The notes under the pieces were generated by a model. It did no database searches and was not told where the DNA came from. It saw only the letters and a list, made by a program, of their open reading frames with translations. A DNA stretch of 64,000 nucleotides from assembly GCA_021442155.1 (NCBI GenBank), contig CM038229.1:69088443-69152442 (forward strand). Reading direction: 5' to 3'. The stretch is from Cymbidium sinense (taxonomy: Eukaryota > Streptophyta > Magnoliopsida > Asparagales > Orchidaceae). Made by a program: the position numbers and the translations under genes. This document shows positions 11,601 through 24,554 of this stretch, piece by piece (position 1 is the stretch's first letter; each line of letters begins with the position of its first letter).

Positions 11601-14600
11601 CAGTTTGACCAAGTTGTTCCCGCTCTTTCCGAGTTGGCACGTCAGCGCCACACGATTTTTCGATTTAAAAAATTAATTTAAATTATCTAAAACTTTAAAA
11701 ATTAATAGAAAATAAAATACTTAATAAAAAATTGCAAATAAGGGCTCGTTAGATTCGTCTTTATGAGGGAATCCAATAAATCAAATTTTGAGCTTAATTA
11801 GACTTTTAGTGAAAAATTAAATTTCTTTAATTAAATTAGAAACACATGTCATATTAAGTTGAAATTTTTAGATATTAAAACTGATGTTAAAATACACCTA
11901 CTATAAAAATTTTAAGTCAAAATAACCTTTGGATTAAAAGATATTAAATTTTGAGTGTCAAATGATTTATTTTAATAAAAAATAAATTATCATAATTCCT
12001 AAAAATCACTTAAATTAATTGAAACTTTCTAAATTCATAACTAATTGTAGAAAAATTTAAAAAACAAAAACAAACTCAGGTTTATTTTAAAGATCTTTTA
12101 GAGGAGAATCTAATAAAATTATTTCTGATTGAATTTGAATAGTAGATTTCCCTTAATTAGAGTTAATTTAAAAACTTAGTAACCCTAATTACTCCTTAAT
12201 GACTTCATTAATTAATTTCAAACTTCTCAAGCATGTTTAGTGGGATGACTTCTGCCTCCCCTAATTTTTTTTAGAATTTATTAATGAGTTTATCAGAGAA
12301 ATTAATTATTGAACCCATAATCACTCTCTGAATATAATTAAGGTTAATTAAACATGTGAACAGTGGTTCACCTCCTTGATTAAGTTAATTAACTTTATTT
12401 AAGTGATTAGGAGGTTTATGGAATAATTTTGGGATATTTTTCTCAAGCTATTCTCTAAACCCTTCCTTCTTTAATATAAACTTAATTAAGGGCTAATCCA
12501 CTGATGACCTACTTAATTAGATTGATAATATTTTCAAAACTTTCTAGAACTTAAGTAATCCTTCTTGTGTAGATGCTTAGGTATTCGATAACCTAAGCAA
12601 CTTAAGAAAATCATACCTAACCCACATGTGTGAAAAATGTTATGAAAGTACTTAAATTAAATCCTTTATCCTAATTAATCATTAATTGTGAGCCAATTGT
12701 ATTAAGTACCTTTCTTTCCCAGGATGCATTGCTGATTTAAAATCCTTATAGTTTTAGTCATACATTGGCTCATAATTATTTGATTAAATATATTAAAGTG
12801 GTATAGGTAAGGAGTACTTAATGAACTTAATCTACACCTTAACCTAACCAAAGCATAAAATTAATCTAATCACCTAAAAATTAAACCAAAATAATACACG
12901 CATGTGAAAATGGGTAAGGACCAGCAAATCTTCTCACACTTTTCTAATTCAAATTGAACTTAAAACAAAATGAAAGTCTCTTTAAATAACTTTTGATTCT
13001 CTTTACATAATCTTACTTCATAAGATTGTCTTTAGGAATTAATTAGAGTGAATGAAATTACATGCTTATATCATTTTATTTCTTCCCTAGCATGCTAAAT
13101 GTGCATGTCATATGAAAATCATGCATTCATGCTTTTCTAAAATCAAATTCAAAATGAAATATTTTCTTTATGTCAAATTGCATGTTTTGGCTAAAATAAA
13201 AATATGAGTGGCTATTATCACTATTAAATTTAAAACTATTTTCAAAATCTATAAATCAAATACTTAAAATTGAAAGTGTGTTACTTATAGTTTATTTATA
13301 AGCTTGCATGTGAATATAAAAATGTGTCTTATGTTTGCTACCATTCTTTCCTCTTAATATGAATTGAATAAGATTTGCAAAGTGTATAGTTCTTTTAAAT
13401 GAACATAAAACTTGCTTAAATCTATTCTTATCCTCTTCCATATTATGACTTAAGAAAAATCCTTACACTTACACATATAAATTACATAACCAAGTTCAAA
13501 CATAAGTACAAACTTTTGCATCTTTCTATTCCATTTATTTCTTTATACATATGCTTGTATTTAAGGAAAGTGGTATATTAGTCTGGATAACCTCGAGGTT
13601 ACGAGACTTTAAGTAGCCCTAAGTAAGTATTGTACCTTACACCCCTGGTTAACAATGTCGCCCTACTCACTTATTCGTTTCATACATACATGTGTGCATG
13701 TGAAAAATGGATAAGATAATCTCTTTTCTACTTAATGAAAATCATGCATCATAAAGCATTCAAATTTTCTTAAGTAGCTCACATAACATTCTCTTTCCAT
13801 ATATTTCTTTTTGTACATTGCATGTATTTAAGAAAAGTGGTATATTAGTCTGGACAACCCTGACATTGCGAGGCTTTAAGTAGCCCTAAGTAGGTCTTGT
13901 ACCTTACACCCCTGGTTAACAATGGTGTCATACTCACTTATATCTTTTATACTTATAAATGTATATATGAAAGATGGATAAAAGAATCACTCTCTTCTAC
14001 TTAACAAAATCATGCATACATGAAACATTCCAAGTTTCCTTAAGCAACCTCTCTTAGTATTCATCATTAAGGTGTGTTAAATACTTGCATCACATGTATA
14101 TATATGCTTAGGATTCATTCATGTACATGATACATATGTGGAAAAGAAATAAAATATTATGTGTTTTGTGATAGTAATTCATTTTATTTAATCTTAAAAT
14201 ACCTTTATTTTTGAATAACTTTATTTAGAAAAAATCTAAACTTAGGATTAATTAAAACACATAATAAAACATTCACTAAATAAAACTACATATGAATCTA
14301 CTTTAGAAATTATTTAAGATAAGGAAGGAAAGAGAAGTTCTTTTCTCTTTTCCCTCTCTTTACAATACTTAGTAATTAATAGTAGGTTCATTCAAACCAA
14401 ATCAAATCATCAAATAAAATTAACCCAAATCAACTAAATAACTTAAATGAGATCACCCTTCTAAGTTGAACTTTTTCATACTTAGAAAATCCTAACCTTA
14501 AAGCCTAGCTAAGCATACCACACAAACCTTACATGTCACACACATCAGGCTAAGTCACCACTTCGAGTCCTATGTTAGGGCGGTGCATGGTTTGATGTTT

Positions 14601-16476
14601 GCTTTTATTTTGTGATGTGATATTTTAGTATGGATGTTAGGGTGTATGTGCGTAGAATGAATGGTAGGGAAATTTAGTATAATAATTATTTTCTGTAGGG
14701 GATTGTGCTTATGGGGTGTTGTAATAGATAAAAATATAAATACCTTTATTGTGTAAGTGCTTATACCCCTAAGCATAATCCAATAAGCCAGGTGGACTTG
14801 GTTACCCATTTGTGGGGTGTTAAGTCCAATATATATGCTTGAGATTTGTATGATTTATTTAGCTAATCTCTATTTTATAGGTGTTAGTTAGATTTACTTT
14901 TCCTCTTCATGTACTTTTGTAATTAAGATTTTAAAATGATTGTTATGGGGGATTAGGATGAGCATTGGTTATAAGACTATATCTCATGTACCATGTGAAG
15001 TTTTTGGAGTAACCACCTTCCAACCATCCAAAATAAGGAGAAATAAGAAAAGAAGAATGAATAAATGAAGATTGAAGACCCCCGTAACATGAATCCCTTG
15101 CTTAATTATAATTAATTTATTTTGTAATACAGGTTGTATATGGGTAGAGCTCGGCTACCCAATTTGTTATCGAGTTTATGCGGTGGTGCCCGACCACACT
15201 TGGCCTTTTATTCTTTTGCGTTGGCTTTATAAAATGTTTGATGTTTTGTTTAGCTTGTGCATTAGAAATGACATATTTTTCTAGTTTCTTCCTTGCTTTG
15301 ATTTATGGCCTGGATGATGATTATGCTCTTAGGAAAAAATAAATCATTTACTAAATTAATTAATTCAAAATTAAAAATAAACCACTCATAACCTCATTTA
15401 AAGCCTAAGTTAAAATCAAGATAAAAGAATTAGCAACCCCTTAGCTGGATGAGTATTTCTTTTACAACATCATGCATAACACATATTGATTCACTCTTGA
15501 TTTGGAGGGCTTCCACCTGTGCTAGAGAACTTGGCTTGACCTTTGAGACCCATGGTGAAAACACACCTCCCATCTTGCTGATTTTAGCCCATAATATAAT
15601 TTCTTATGCATTAGGCATATGAATCATATAAGCCTAAGTCAAATGATTATCTAAAAATGAAAATAACATGTAATATGATTTGCATTAGATTTAGGTCATT
15701 TGAAGCATGCCCTTATATGATCTAGTCTCTTTAGGGAGTGAGTTTAAGAACTTAGTCTCTTTCTAAATGAATAACAACCTTGCTATCCTGCATAAAGCAT
15801 AAGACTTGTCTTCATGTATTTAAAATCATAGGAGTTAGTTGGTGGCTACCCCCAGATGGTTGTAAGTCCAAGCAGTCGAGTGATTTGTCTTCTCTTGTAG
15901 AGGCAAATCGAATACCCATTTTTTCCTTAGATTTAGGTCGTGCTTTTAGCTCTCACTAAAACTCCCTAGATTTAGGTTCTGAGGTTGCTTCTCCCTTCCA
16001 TGGGCTATAAACATAAATCCTTACATCTTAGGTATTGCCAAAAATAAATTAATCGATTGATAGTCCTACCTATTGAAATCTTTGGAGACAACGATCATTT
16101 ACCTTAATTGAGAGTATTCCTAAGGAATCCCCTTTCCTTAGGATGTAATTAACTATGGGGGCTTGCCCCTGTAAGAAACTTAACAAATCGAGTTTTAAAT
16201 AAATCCTACTTTACTTTTCCATGTAAAGTAGGGGAAGAATCTCTAATACATATACAGACCTATAGTCCTTAGAAGTCCTTATTGAAGTGGTTAGGTCCAT
16301 TGTAGGGTGGTGACTTCTATCTTTCGAGATAGTACACATCTCCTCAGTGTCGTACCCGATTACCCTAATAAGAACATCTGCGGATCTACGTGGTGTCCAA
16401 AACTAAAAGGCGTATATTTCTGTTTTCATTTATCCTCTTCAAGGGGATAGATGAAGGCGGGAATATTTTCACCACA
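8693..16476 (+). mobile_element. Unpaired (solo-type) long LTR of a gypsy-like element, 7.8 kb
   Basis: It starts TGACCTCATTTTTGGAATGA and ends TTTTCACCACA. It is collinear for nearly its full length with the 5' LTR of element B at 53761-61371. No primer-binding site follows the CACCACA end: identity with element B stops exactly there. No internal domains follow, so it behaves as a solo LTR left by recombination, or as a severed copy. The bases flanking it (agatg and ataat) do not form a clean 5-bp duplication. The first third is poor in G and full of TTGACCYAA-type words. It carries a 267-bp tandem duplication (13557-14090) absent from the element B copy. Open frames in it are chance products. 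Confidence 0.85.
13557..14090 (+). repeat. 267-bp tandem duplication inside the solo LTR
   Basis: Two diverged units start at 13557 and 13824, each with agtggtatattagtctgga followed by tttaagtagccctaagta and cacccctggttaacaatg. Element B's LTR has one unit (about 58550-58800). The duplication therefore arose in the lineage of this copy, or was lost in the other. Confidence 0.8.
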
Positions 16477-17012
16477 ATAATGTAAAAGTTTATTCTTCTA
16501 AATTATCTTATAGTGACATATGATATGAAAATTTGGTCCTCTTAGGTTAGGAGTAAATCTTTCTAATCCCTTATCTTCTAATACTTGATATTATTATTGC
16601 TAATGCTATCAACAAACTTAATGAGAGCATGCATTTACCCTTATACCTTTTCCACCAAACTTAGGCTACCAATTCCCTTACCTTAGCTAATGATTCATCA
16701 TTAATTTGGTTGAATCCACCCTCCTCTGCTATAATGCTCATGTTGTAGATGAACAACCTCACATCACCTGTCTTAGCAATGTTTGCATGTATGTAGTGCC
16801 TTAAATATGCTTGACGAGCATATTGATTGAGTTATGTAAAGACTAGAATGAGGTTGTTATTGATTTGATAGAGCATGTTTATGCTATTGAATATAAATAT
16901 ATAATATGTCCAAGTGATTATGTGTTGTGATAATATGATCGATACTAATGACTAAATGGAAATTTTTTACATCTATTACTCTATTACATTGAGCATAAGT
17001 TAAATGAATTAT
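16477..17012. other. Spacer between solo LTR and MULE
   Basis: No gene or element end is recognised apart from the left target-duplication candidate atgaattat at 17004-17012. Confidence 0.5.
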
Positions 17013-17162
17013 AGCTAAAATTTTAAATTAGGCTTATTATAATCTTAATTAGCAATTTAGGCACGAAAAAAATTTAACAAAATAGGCCCAATCATCCGTT
17101 GAACGGATGACTGGTGCCAATGTGGCATCCACGTCAGCGCCAGTCATCCGTTGAACGGATGA
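17013..17162 (+). repeat. MULE left terminal inverted repeat with nested palindrome
   Basis: The first 70 bp match the right end in inverse orientation. Just inside, 17092-17114 and 17140-17162 each contain the self-complementary word atccgttgaacggat. The two arms, extended by ctgg and ccag, are also complementary to each other, with only a centre mismatch. The small element at 31012 carries a degenerate version in the same place. Confidence 0.8.
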
Positions 17163-18817
17163 CTAGCTCGTCCTTATTTCGGATAAAAAATTGAAGGCCT
17201 TAGCATGATTTAAATCCAATTTTTTCCCTTCTTGCTCTCGGCTGCTTCGAAAACCATTTCCACCATCGGATTTCTACCTCAAGCGTCAGACTAAGGGGAG
17301 GTCGCCAAAGAGGCGCCTGCCACCCCAAGGAGAGTAGTCGGAGACCGCTCATTTCATTGTTTGTCCACCGGTTTAGGTATTTTTTACTCTAAATGCTAAA
17401 TTTGTGGTAGATCTCGTTATATATGGTTTTATGTTGTATGATTTGCTTATTTAATTGTATTGTTAGGCTTGATTTGTGTATTTTGTGAATGCATATGTCT
17501 TTGCTTTGTGTATTTTGTGATTTTTAGTTTTTTGCTTCATTATTGTGATGTCTAGGGCTTTTGTCGTATGAGCTTGCCGAGTTTTTGTTGTTGTTGTTGT
17601 TGGTGGTGGTGTTGTTCTTGGTGTTTTCCAATTTCATCTATATGCATAAGAATTATGTGCTATATATGTAAATCTTTCTTTTTGTTTGGGGGCATTTACA
17701 TACATAACATACATTTAAAGGTGATTAAGGCCCATAGGTATGGTATCAAGAGTTGTTCAAGGAAAAAATAGTAGAATACTTGCATGATATATTTGTTTAA
17801 GCAGCATATCCACTTTTAAGCTTTAAAGAATATTCATTTCTTATTCCTAGTATCATTGGAACTCCTTATTTTAATTTGATTGATTTCAACCTTATTTCCT
17901 TTCATTGAATTAATTATATAAATTAGTTATATTTGTATTATTATTTGTGTATATGAATTGAACACCTTAGTCAGGTGAGTCAATCTATTAGAGAGTACAC
18001 AATTTAAGATCACCCTATACAACATATTTGGTCCTAATTATTCTTTAAACTACCCTTATAGTTGAAATCATTAGCACCATTATATATATTAATATTTCTT
18101 CTTTGATAATTAAATAACTTGATATCATAGAGTTTGCTAAGTTCCTTTACACTTAGTCAGCCATTTTGACTGGGTGTATTCACTTATGTTGGTTCAATCC
18201 TTTGAACTAACACTCTTGATATTCTCTTAATTATACTTGTTTGAATGAGGACTTATCTTAAGTTGATTATACTGCCTATGATACAACCCACTCATAGTAT
18301 ATTGCATTCTTGTAATTATACTTAATATATTCTCTAAGCATGTTCATCTTTTGGATCACGTTCAATCTGAAACTTACCAATACTATTCTTGGTTGGGTTT
18401 TCACCTAATTGAGTCATATTATTTTAGCAAACTCATTCCATAGCTATGGCTCATAGATTTGTTTATATGATTCGCTTATTAAGATGTTATAATTAGGATA
18501 TGAGGTTTAGTTGTGAACAAATAATGATATGAGGTTTGCAAAATAAATTTTTTAAGTTTGTAAAATAATTTTGTGAATGCATATGATTTTGGATTTATAT
18601 TAGTATTTTTATTATTATTTTGAGGTTATAATTAATCGTATTGTATATGTAAGTTTAGTTGTGAAGAGATATTGATATGATGTTTGAAAAATAAAGTTTT
18701 TGAGTTCGCAAAATATTTCAAGTGAAATGTGAAAGTGTACTATATCCTAAATTGAATTTTTTCTTTGACCAGGTGAGATAAAGGATTCTTGTTGTTTAGA
18801 GTTGTTGTTAGTTAAAA
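17163..18817 (+). promoter_or_regulatory. 5' region of MULE transposase gene (leader and probable leader intron)
   Basis: GC-richer leader-like sequence lies at about 17210-17375. A possible splice donor follows (accggtttag|gtattt near 17375), and a possible acceptor (tttgaccag) near 18771 precedes the transposase start at 18818. The intervening AT-rich DNA has no supported exon, although it contains (GTT)n near 17586. The leader-intron model is inferred from these sites only. Confidence 0.35.
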
Positions 18818-21343
18818 ATGACTTCAAAAAGTGTATACACAGTTCTATATTATGGCGGCGAACTCAATGTAAGTGACGATTTCATTCTGACTTATATTGG
18901 TGGGAAAAATCGTCCAATCCAGATCTCACAGCGGATTAACTTGATGGAGTTACAAAAGCAAATTATGAGGTCATTGAAGTTAGATCAAGCAAAGTCTTGT
19001 GTTAATCTTATAGGTTGTTTTCCTATTAGTGATGGATTCATCGCTACTCATATTAGTGATGATGAAGTTTATGAATCTGTAATCAACGCAACATGCATGT
19101 AGCCTATTATAATTTATGTTAAAGTTGATGAACTATAGTGCGAGGAAAGAGCGGTTGACAATACTGAGGAGTGTCAGAGAGCTCCAATCAATATTAAGTA
19201 CATCACACCAGCTTCTCAACTAATTGCTCAAGTGGAAGCGTACGAGTCTGTACCAATAGAAACTACTTATTTAGTTAGGACAAGTTCTGATTTTATGGGT
19301 GACCCTGAAGGTGATGGTAGTGATGGGTATGAAACTATGCCTTTTATAATAAGTAGCGATGATGATGACGAGGATGGTAGTGATGTAGAGCAGCCTTCTT
19401 TAAGGGCCACAGATTCATCTTTCAGGGCTAGAAAGCTTATCAGGAACTACTCAACTAGAACAAGCCAAACTAAGCAGCACTTATTATCTAATAATGGGTA
19501 CATGCGTAGTGCTCAAACGGCTAGAGAATGGGATGAAGAGCGTACATTTGATGGGCCATCAGATGAGTCAACTTTTGAACAAAAAAATTGCATTCCAGAT
19601 GAACTGATAGAATATATGTGCTTTCTTGATAAGAAGCAGCTATAATTTATTTTTCAGGATTGATCTATCATAAATAATGTTGATTATGTGATATATGCTT
19701 CAAATAAAGCAAAGTTTATCGTATTGTGCAACAAACATGTGAACCAAGCTACACCTTGCATGTGACACTTACATGCAAGTTCAAGTAAGAGATTGAGAGA
19801 TGCATAGAGAATTGACAGTATAGGCTCACCTCATACATGTAGTCATTCAATCCTCAATGTCGGGCATAGGCAATGTACATCACAGTTTATCAATTATTTC
19901 ATTAAAACTGTAATTAAACGTCAACTGGATTTAAAGCCCAGAGAGATTATAGGCCGTATTGAGTCCAAATTTAACATAAGAGTGTCCTATATGAAAGTCT
20001 GAGATGCGCGGTGTAAGGCACTGAAGGTTATTTTTGGCAGTTGAGAGAAATCTTACCGATTGTTGAAGAGATTCATGTCTGTTGTATGCACAACTATGTT
20101 ATGATCAGTCTACCGAGTGCAATCGATATAGTCAAATAGATTCCAATGATTATTCTGATCATTCGAGCCTTCAATTACTAGTTGGCAATACTGTCGCCCA
20201 GTTTTATGTCTTGATGAAACTTTCCTCCTAGGTAAGTATAGTGGGACTCTACTTAGCACAGTTGGAATGATGCCAACAATGATTTATTTTTATTGGCCTT
20301 CACAGTAGTGGAATCAAAGAGTATTGAGTCATGGTGTTGGTGTCTACGGACACTCAAAGAATTAATTTCATTTATCTGTACTAGAGGTGATTTGTGCATC
20401 ATTTCTAACAGGCACGCAGGTTTGGTACGAGGTTATAAGGAAATGTTATAGTGGGTTGCACATCGCTTTTGCCTCAAACATTTGAGGGAGAATTTTAGAA
20501 AGGTAGTAAATATATGTCGTAGGTAATAATGATGATATCCGTACTTTTAAGAAGGTATATGACTAATATAAAGAATATTAAATAGGAGGCCTATAATTGA
20601 CTTGTATCAAGGGATGTACATTAGTGATCTCTAACCTACGATGATGGCTACAGATATAACACGATGACCACAAATACAGCTGAATGCTTCAATGATGTAC
20701 TTAAGCAGGCATGTGGCTTGCAATTCAGGCACTGGTCTATACAATATACTATAACATAGTCGCTATATTCATGAAATGCTTTAACTCAGCAACATCACTA
20801 GCCAACTAGCATGACTCCATGTTTTCTCCACGTGCTAAGGCAACTCTGCAGAGTAATGAACATGAGATAAGGAGATTTCCTGAGCTAGTACGAATAAATA
20901 GTAATGAGTACCAAGTGTTTGATAGCACTAGCAAAACCTATAAGGTTGAGTTATATCAAAATAATATTTGTAGATGTACATGCAGACAGCCACAAGCTTA
21001 TCACATACCATATCCTCACGTCATTTCTGTGTTAGGATAGGGACATCTAAGCCACGTCCATTAGGTATCGGTCTTTTACACTTTGGAGTATTACTGCAAA
21101 ACCTACTAAGGAGCATTCCATGTCATCCTTGATCATGATGAGTGGCCAGAATACATCACTACTAAGAACTACCCAAAATACTATCCACCAAATATCAAGA
21201 GAAAGTTTGGTCGACCACGTTCAAATAGATTTAGAAATATTATGGACGAGAATACTATAGGAAGTAACAAGATTTGTAGTGTATGCAAAAATGTTGGACA
21301 TAACAGAACAACGTGTCCGCAAGCTCGGCGTCGTGGGATATAA
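18818..21343 (+). pseudogene. MULE transposase (MuDR/MURA-type), degenerate
   Basis: This would be the enzyme that cuts and pastes the element. The N-terminus (18818-19102) opens with VLYYGG and GGKNRPIQIS, typical of plant MULE transposases. 19232-19645 is a second open piece with an acidic DDDDEDGSD tract. After that the frame is broken by stops and shifts, but family landmarks appear in order: LDLKPREIIGRIESKFNI (about 19930-19980), CLDETFLLGKYSGTL (about 20205-20250, first catalytic Asp), IISNRHAG (about 20398-20420, where the usual Asp of SDRH is Asn), HRFCLKHLRENF (about 20462-20497), and NTMTTNTAECFNDVL (about 20660-20705). A SWIM-like zinc finger CRCTC...HV (about 20968-21018) has Tyr at an expected Cys position. 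A zinc knuckle CSVCKNVGHNRTTC follows at about 21275-21316. Stops, shifts and altered catalytic residues make it inactive. Confidence 0.88.
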
Positions 21344-21435
21344 TCTTGTTCACTTATCTTTCAGTTATTATGGTCATGTTTATTTTCTTAAGTTATTTGT
21401 ACTTCTGCAAACTGACTGTTGTTAGTTTGTAGTAA

Positions 21436-21725
21436 AACATGATTATTTTTTTTGATGGGTTGTAGCAAGTCATGTTTATTTTTTATATGTTATTTGTGCT
21501 TCCTGTAAACTGTCTGTTATTAGTTTATAGCAAGTCATGTTTGTTAGTATAGTAATTTCTGCTTCTCCTAAACTGGATTTTGATGGGTTGTAGCAAGTCA
21601 TGTTTATTAGTATAGTAATTTCAGCTTCCCCTAAACTTGATTTTGATGGGTTGTAGCAAGTCATGTTTATTTTTTTAAAGTTATTTGTGCTTCCTGCAAA
21701 CTATCTGTTATTAGTTTGTTGTTTT
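21436..21725 (+). repeat. About 63-bp tandem repeats between the two MULE genes
   Basis: Four diverged units contain gggttgtagcaagtcatgtt or close variants (near 21458, 21526, 21586, 21648), followed by attagtatagtaatttc- or tttgtgcttcctgyaaact-type sequence. They lie between the transposase stop and the plant-mobile-domain start, possibly in the 3' UTR or promoter. Confidence 0.75.
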
Positions 21726-21865
21726 ATATTTATTTAGGCTTCATGTCAATTGACTGTTGTTAAGTTGTAATAAATTTAAGTTTAATTTTTCCCTAAAATT
21801 ATGTTATTATTTCCATATTGTAACCGTATTATTATTTATGTTATAACAAAATTGTTTTAGAAAGG

Positions 21866-24060
21866 ATGTCTGTCGAAGAAGGTGCTCACCCCACATGCAG
21901 AAGGCGAAGACAAGCAGAGGAGTCTGTTGTGGACTACGATCCTCCACCAGTTGAAGTTCACCCTAGTATAACGACGCTATGTGGTCGGCACAGAGTAGTG
22001 CATCTTGATTTTGTAAGGTTTTTTTAGTCAAGCTATGCATATGGATTGTCCTTATAATATTGCATATTGAACTATAATTCCTTTCTGTGCAGGTTTCTAT
22101 TTTGGATGCTGCATCTCATTTACTTATATTCAAAGAATGACCAGTAAATTGTCTTAGATTTATGACTGCTTTACAAGCAGCTGGACTAGATTGTGTTTCT
22201 TAGATACAGTACATTCGCTTAGATCACCACTTGCTAACAACATTCGTAGAACGTTGGTCTTCGCAGACAAATTCATTCCACTTGCATGTTGCAGAGATGA
22301 CGATCACCTTGCAGAATGTTGTTATGATCCTGGGTGTTTAGATAGATGACCAGCCTATTGTTGGGAGGAATGTTATTGGTGGGGGCAAGCGGTGGGCATT
22401 ATGGCCAGATTATTGTGATGAGTTGATAGAAGCACATCCAGAGCCACATACTGTCTACCATGATCCGATCCAGCCTTATATTACATCAGAGTTCATAATG
22501 GGATAGGCACATGCACAGACTTGTTTGCCCCTACGGTGGTTATGTTGGACGTAATACAAGGATTCTTACTTAGATCTCTTAGAGCTTCAGTTTTCTATGT
22601 ATGTCAGAGCATACATACTCTTTGCTATTTTCTATTTCTTATGCGAACATATTGTTGATTCACGCCTCCCTGGAGGATGTTGACACATTTAGGGAGTTCT
22701 CATTAGGATCAGCTGTGTTTGCTCATTTGTACTAGGAGCTTCATGAGGCAACGAAGCTGAAGCGCACGAATATGGTTGGTTGCCTACATTTACTGCAGGT
22801 ATGAGTGTGGGAGCACATTCATCTAGGAAAATCAACATTGCATATTTGATACCCTACAGACATAGATGGGCTGAGTGTGGGATGTCACTGGAATGAAGGG
22901 TATGTCCAAGAGATAATGTCAGCCCATATTAGAGTCTATAGAGAAGAACTATATGGCCTACTGCAGAGTCATGTGTGTTGCTTTGTAAGTTTATTTTTGG
23001 GTCCATTATTGCATGCAGACAGTAGAGCTAATATTCATTTCAAACAACACAGGTGATTTGGGAGTCATACGGAGTTCAGATCCGTGTACGTGTCACAGAT
23101 GTATGCTTATGCAAGAATGAGATATGGCTAGCTAGAGTACCATTGATTAGCTGAAAATGAGTTGAGTGTCACCTGCCCGATCGTGTGCTTAGATAGTTCG
23201 ACCTTCTACCTATGACTGAGGTTGCACCGATAGATTCTGCTTTCGTGCGAGTGGATGGTCGAGGGAAAGTCGATGCAGATTGGGTCAATTACCACCAGAT
23301 GTACATTGCACAATGGGAAATATCGGTCTTGGGCTTCACTCTACATGCTGAAGGCATCCACAATTCTCCTATACACTTATTACCTTCTAGCACCAGGAGA
23401 CCAACTCATGGTAAGCCCTCATTTGATCACTGCAATAATAATTTTTTTTACTGATCCATCATAATTAGAGTTCTTTCAACACAGCGTGAGCACATCCTGA
23501 ATACCGATGACATATTCCAATGATATTTTGAGAGCGATGACGATATAAATTTTCAGCAATCAGTCAACGAATATGAGAGATTGTGCAGGGAGCTACGGTG
23601 CAACATGCATATTTCTGACAGTCGGTACATGAACACTGACATTCTAGGCACTTCGTCATCAGTAGAGTACGATGGATATTGATCCATCATCTCCACCAGT
23701 GGTTGAACCATCTGCATATACATTCACACAGTCGCCATAGTATTCATACCAAGAAGCTATGTGGACACAGATGCACCCATGGTAGCCACCAGTCTCTCAT
23801 ACATATGGGCCTCCGTCATTCCATATGACACCCCCGTATGGAGTGTATCATTATTTCTCCCTCTCTACGCAGTCTTCAATCGATGTACCTAGTGCTACAC
23901 ACCTAGATTACTCACAACAACCCTTCAAGTAGGTTGAAGAGGAGCAGCATCAAGAACATCATCTACGAGACCGATCACGATGACCACCAGCCCATTACAC
24001 GCCGGTAATGATGCGATTCCACCTCACATGCATCATCAGAAATAATCGTCTGCATTATTA
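21866..24060 (+). pseudogene. Plant mobile domain (MAIN-like) gene, degenerate
   Basis: The reading starts MSVEEGAHPTCRRRRQ at 21866. A donor (gattttgtaagg, about 22011) and acceptor (ctttctgtgcag, about 22092) suggest a first intron. Exon 2 reads TFVERWSSQTNSFHLHVAEM (about 22242-22301), then TITLQNVVMILGV and IDDQPIVG, the hallmark of the plant mobile domain (aminotransferase-like, PF10536 type). Further introns are suggested at about 22986-23052 and 23411-23485. The third exon carries VECHLPDRVLR and DWVNYHQMYIAQWE, also family-typical. In-frame stops (after LIFKE, after MILGV, after SEFIMG) show it is broken. Plant mobile domains occur in host MAIN/MAIL genes and in transposons. Its place inside the inverted repeats and its shared orientation with the transposase make it an element-borne copy. 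Its role in the element is unknown. Confidence 0.82.
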
Positions 24061-24554
24061 TCTTCTGTCGATAGTGGATGATATTTTGTTATATTTGTAC
24101 CTCTTTTATTGTAGTTAAGCATTTTGATGAAGTATTTTCATATTTTGATTACCTTACTTATGAAATAAGCTTTAAATTCATATTTTTTGTTGCTTTTTTA
24201 TACAGCTTTAAGTGTTTACAAAAAGTTATACCTTGATGTATATTTTTGAGTGATGATATTCCCTTTTTAATAAGAGTAGAGAGGGAGTTAGTTTGTGTTG
24301 TGAGCTTAGTTTGAGTTGGCTTGTTATCCTTGTTTGAAAATAGTTGCATTCCTACTACTAGCACAATCATTTCTCTTATGTGAATGTAATTAATATGAAT
24401 AATTATCTCCAAACAATAAGAGTAATGGGATATCAACACATGTTCATATGCCATGTCTCTTAAAAATTTGTTAATTACACTTCATTAAGAGTGTTTGTTT
24501 AGAGTGAGTTATTAGTGCATTTCGTTATTATTTATTTTATAAAACCTGCTAGGT

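Noticed and set aside
8693..16476. Protein-coding genes in the solo LTR (for example frames at 9356-9613 and 14570-14809)
   Set aside because: They are not preserved in the collinear element B LTR and read as low-complexity Asn/Lys- or His/Ile-rich peptides.
21476..21664. Minus-strand repetitive peptide (NMTCYNPSKSSLGEAEITIL repeats)
   Set aside because: It is a translation of the 63-bp tandem repeat between the two MULE genes, on the opposite strand to both.
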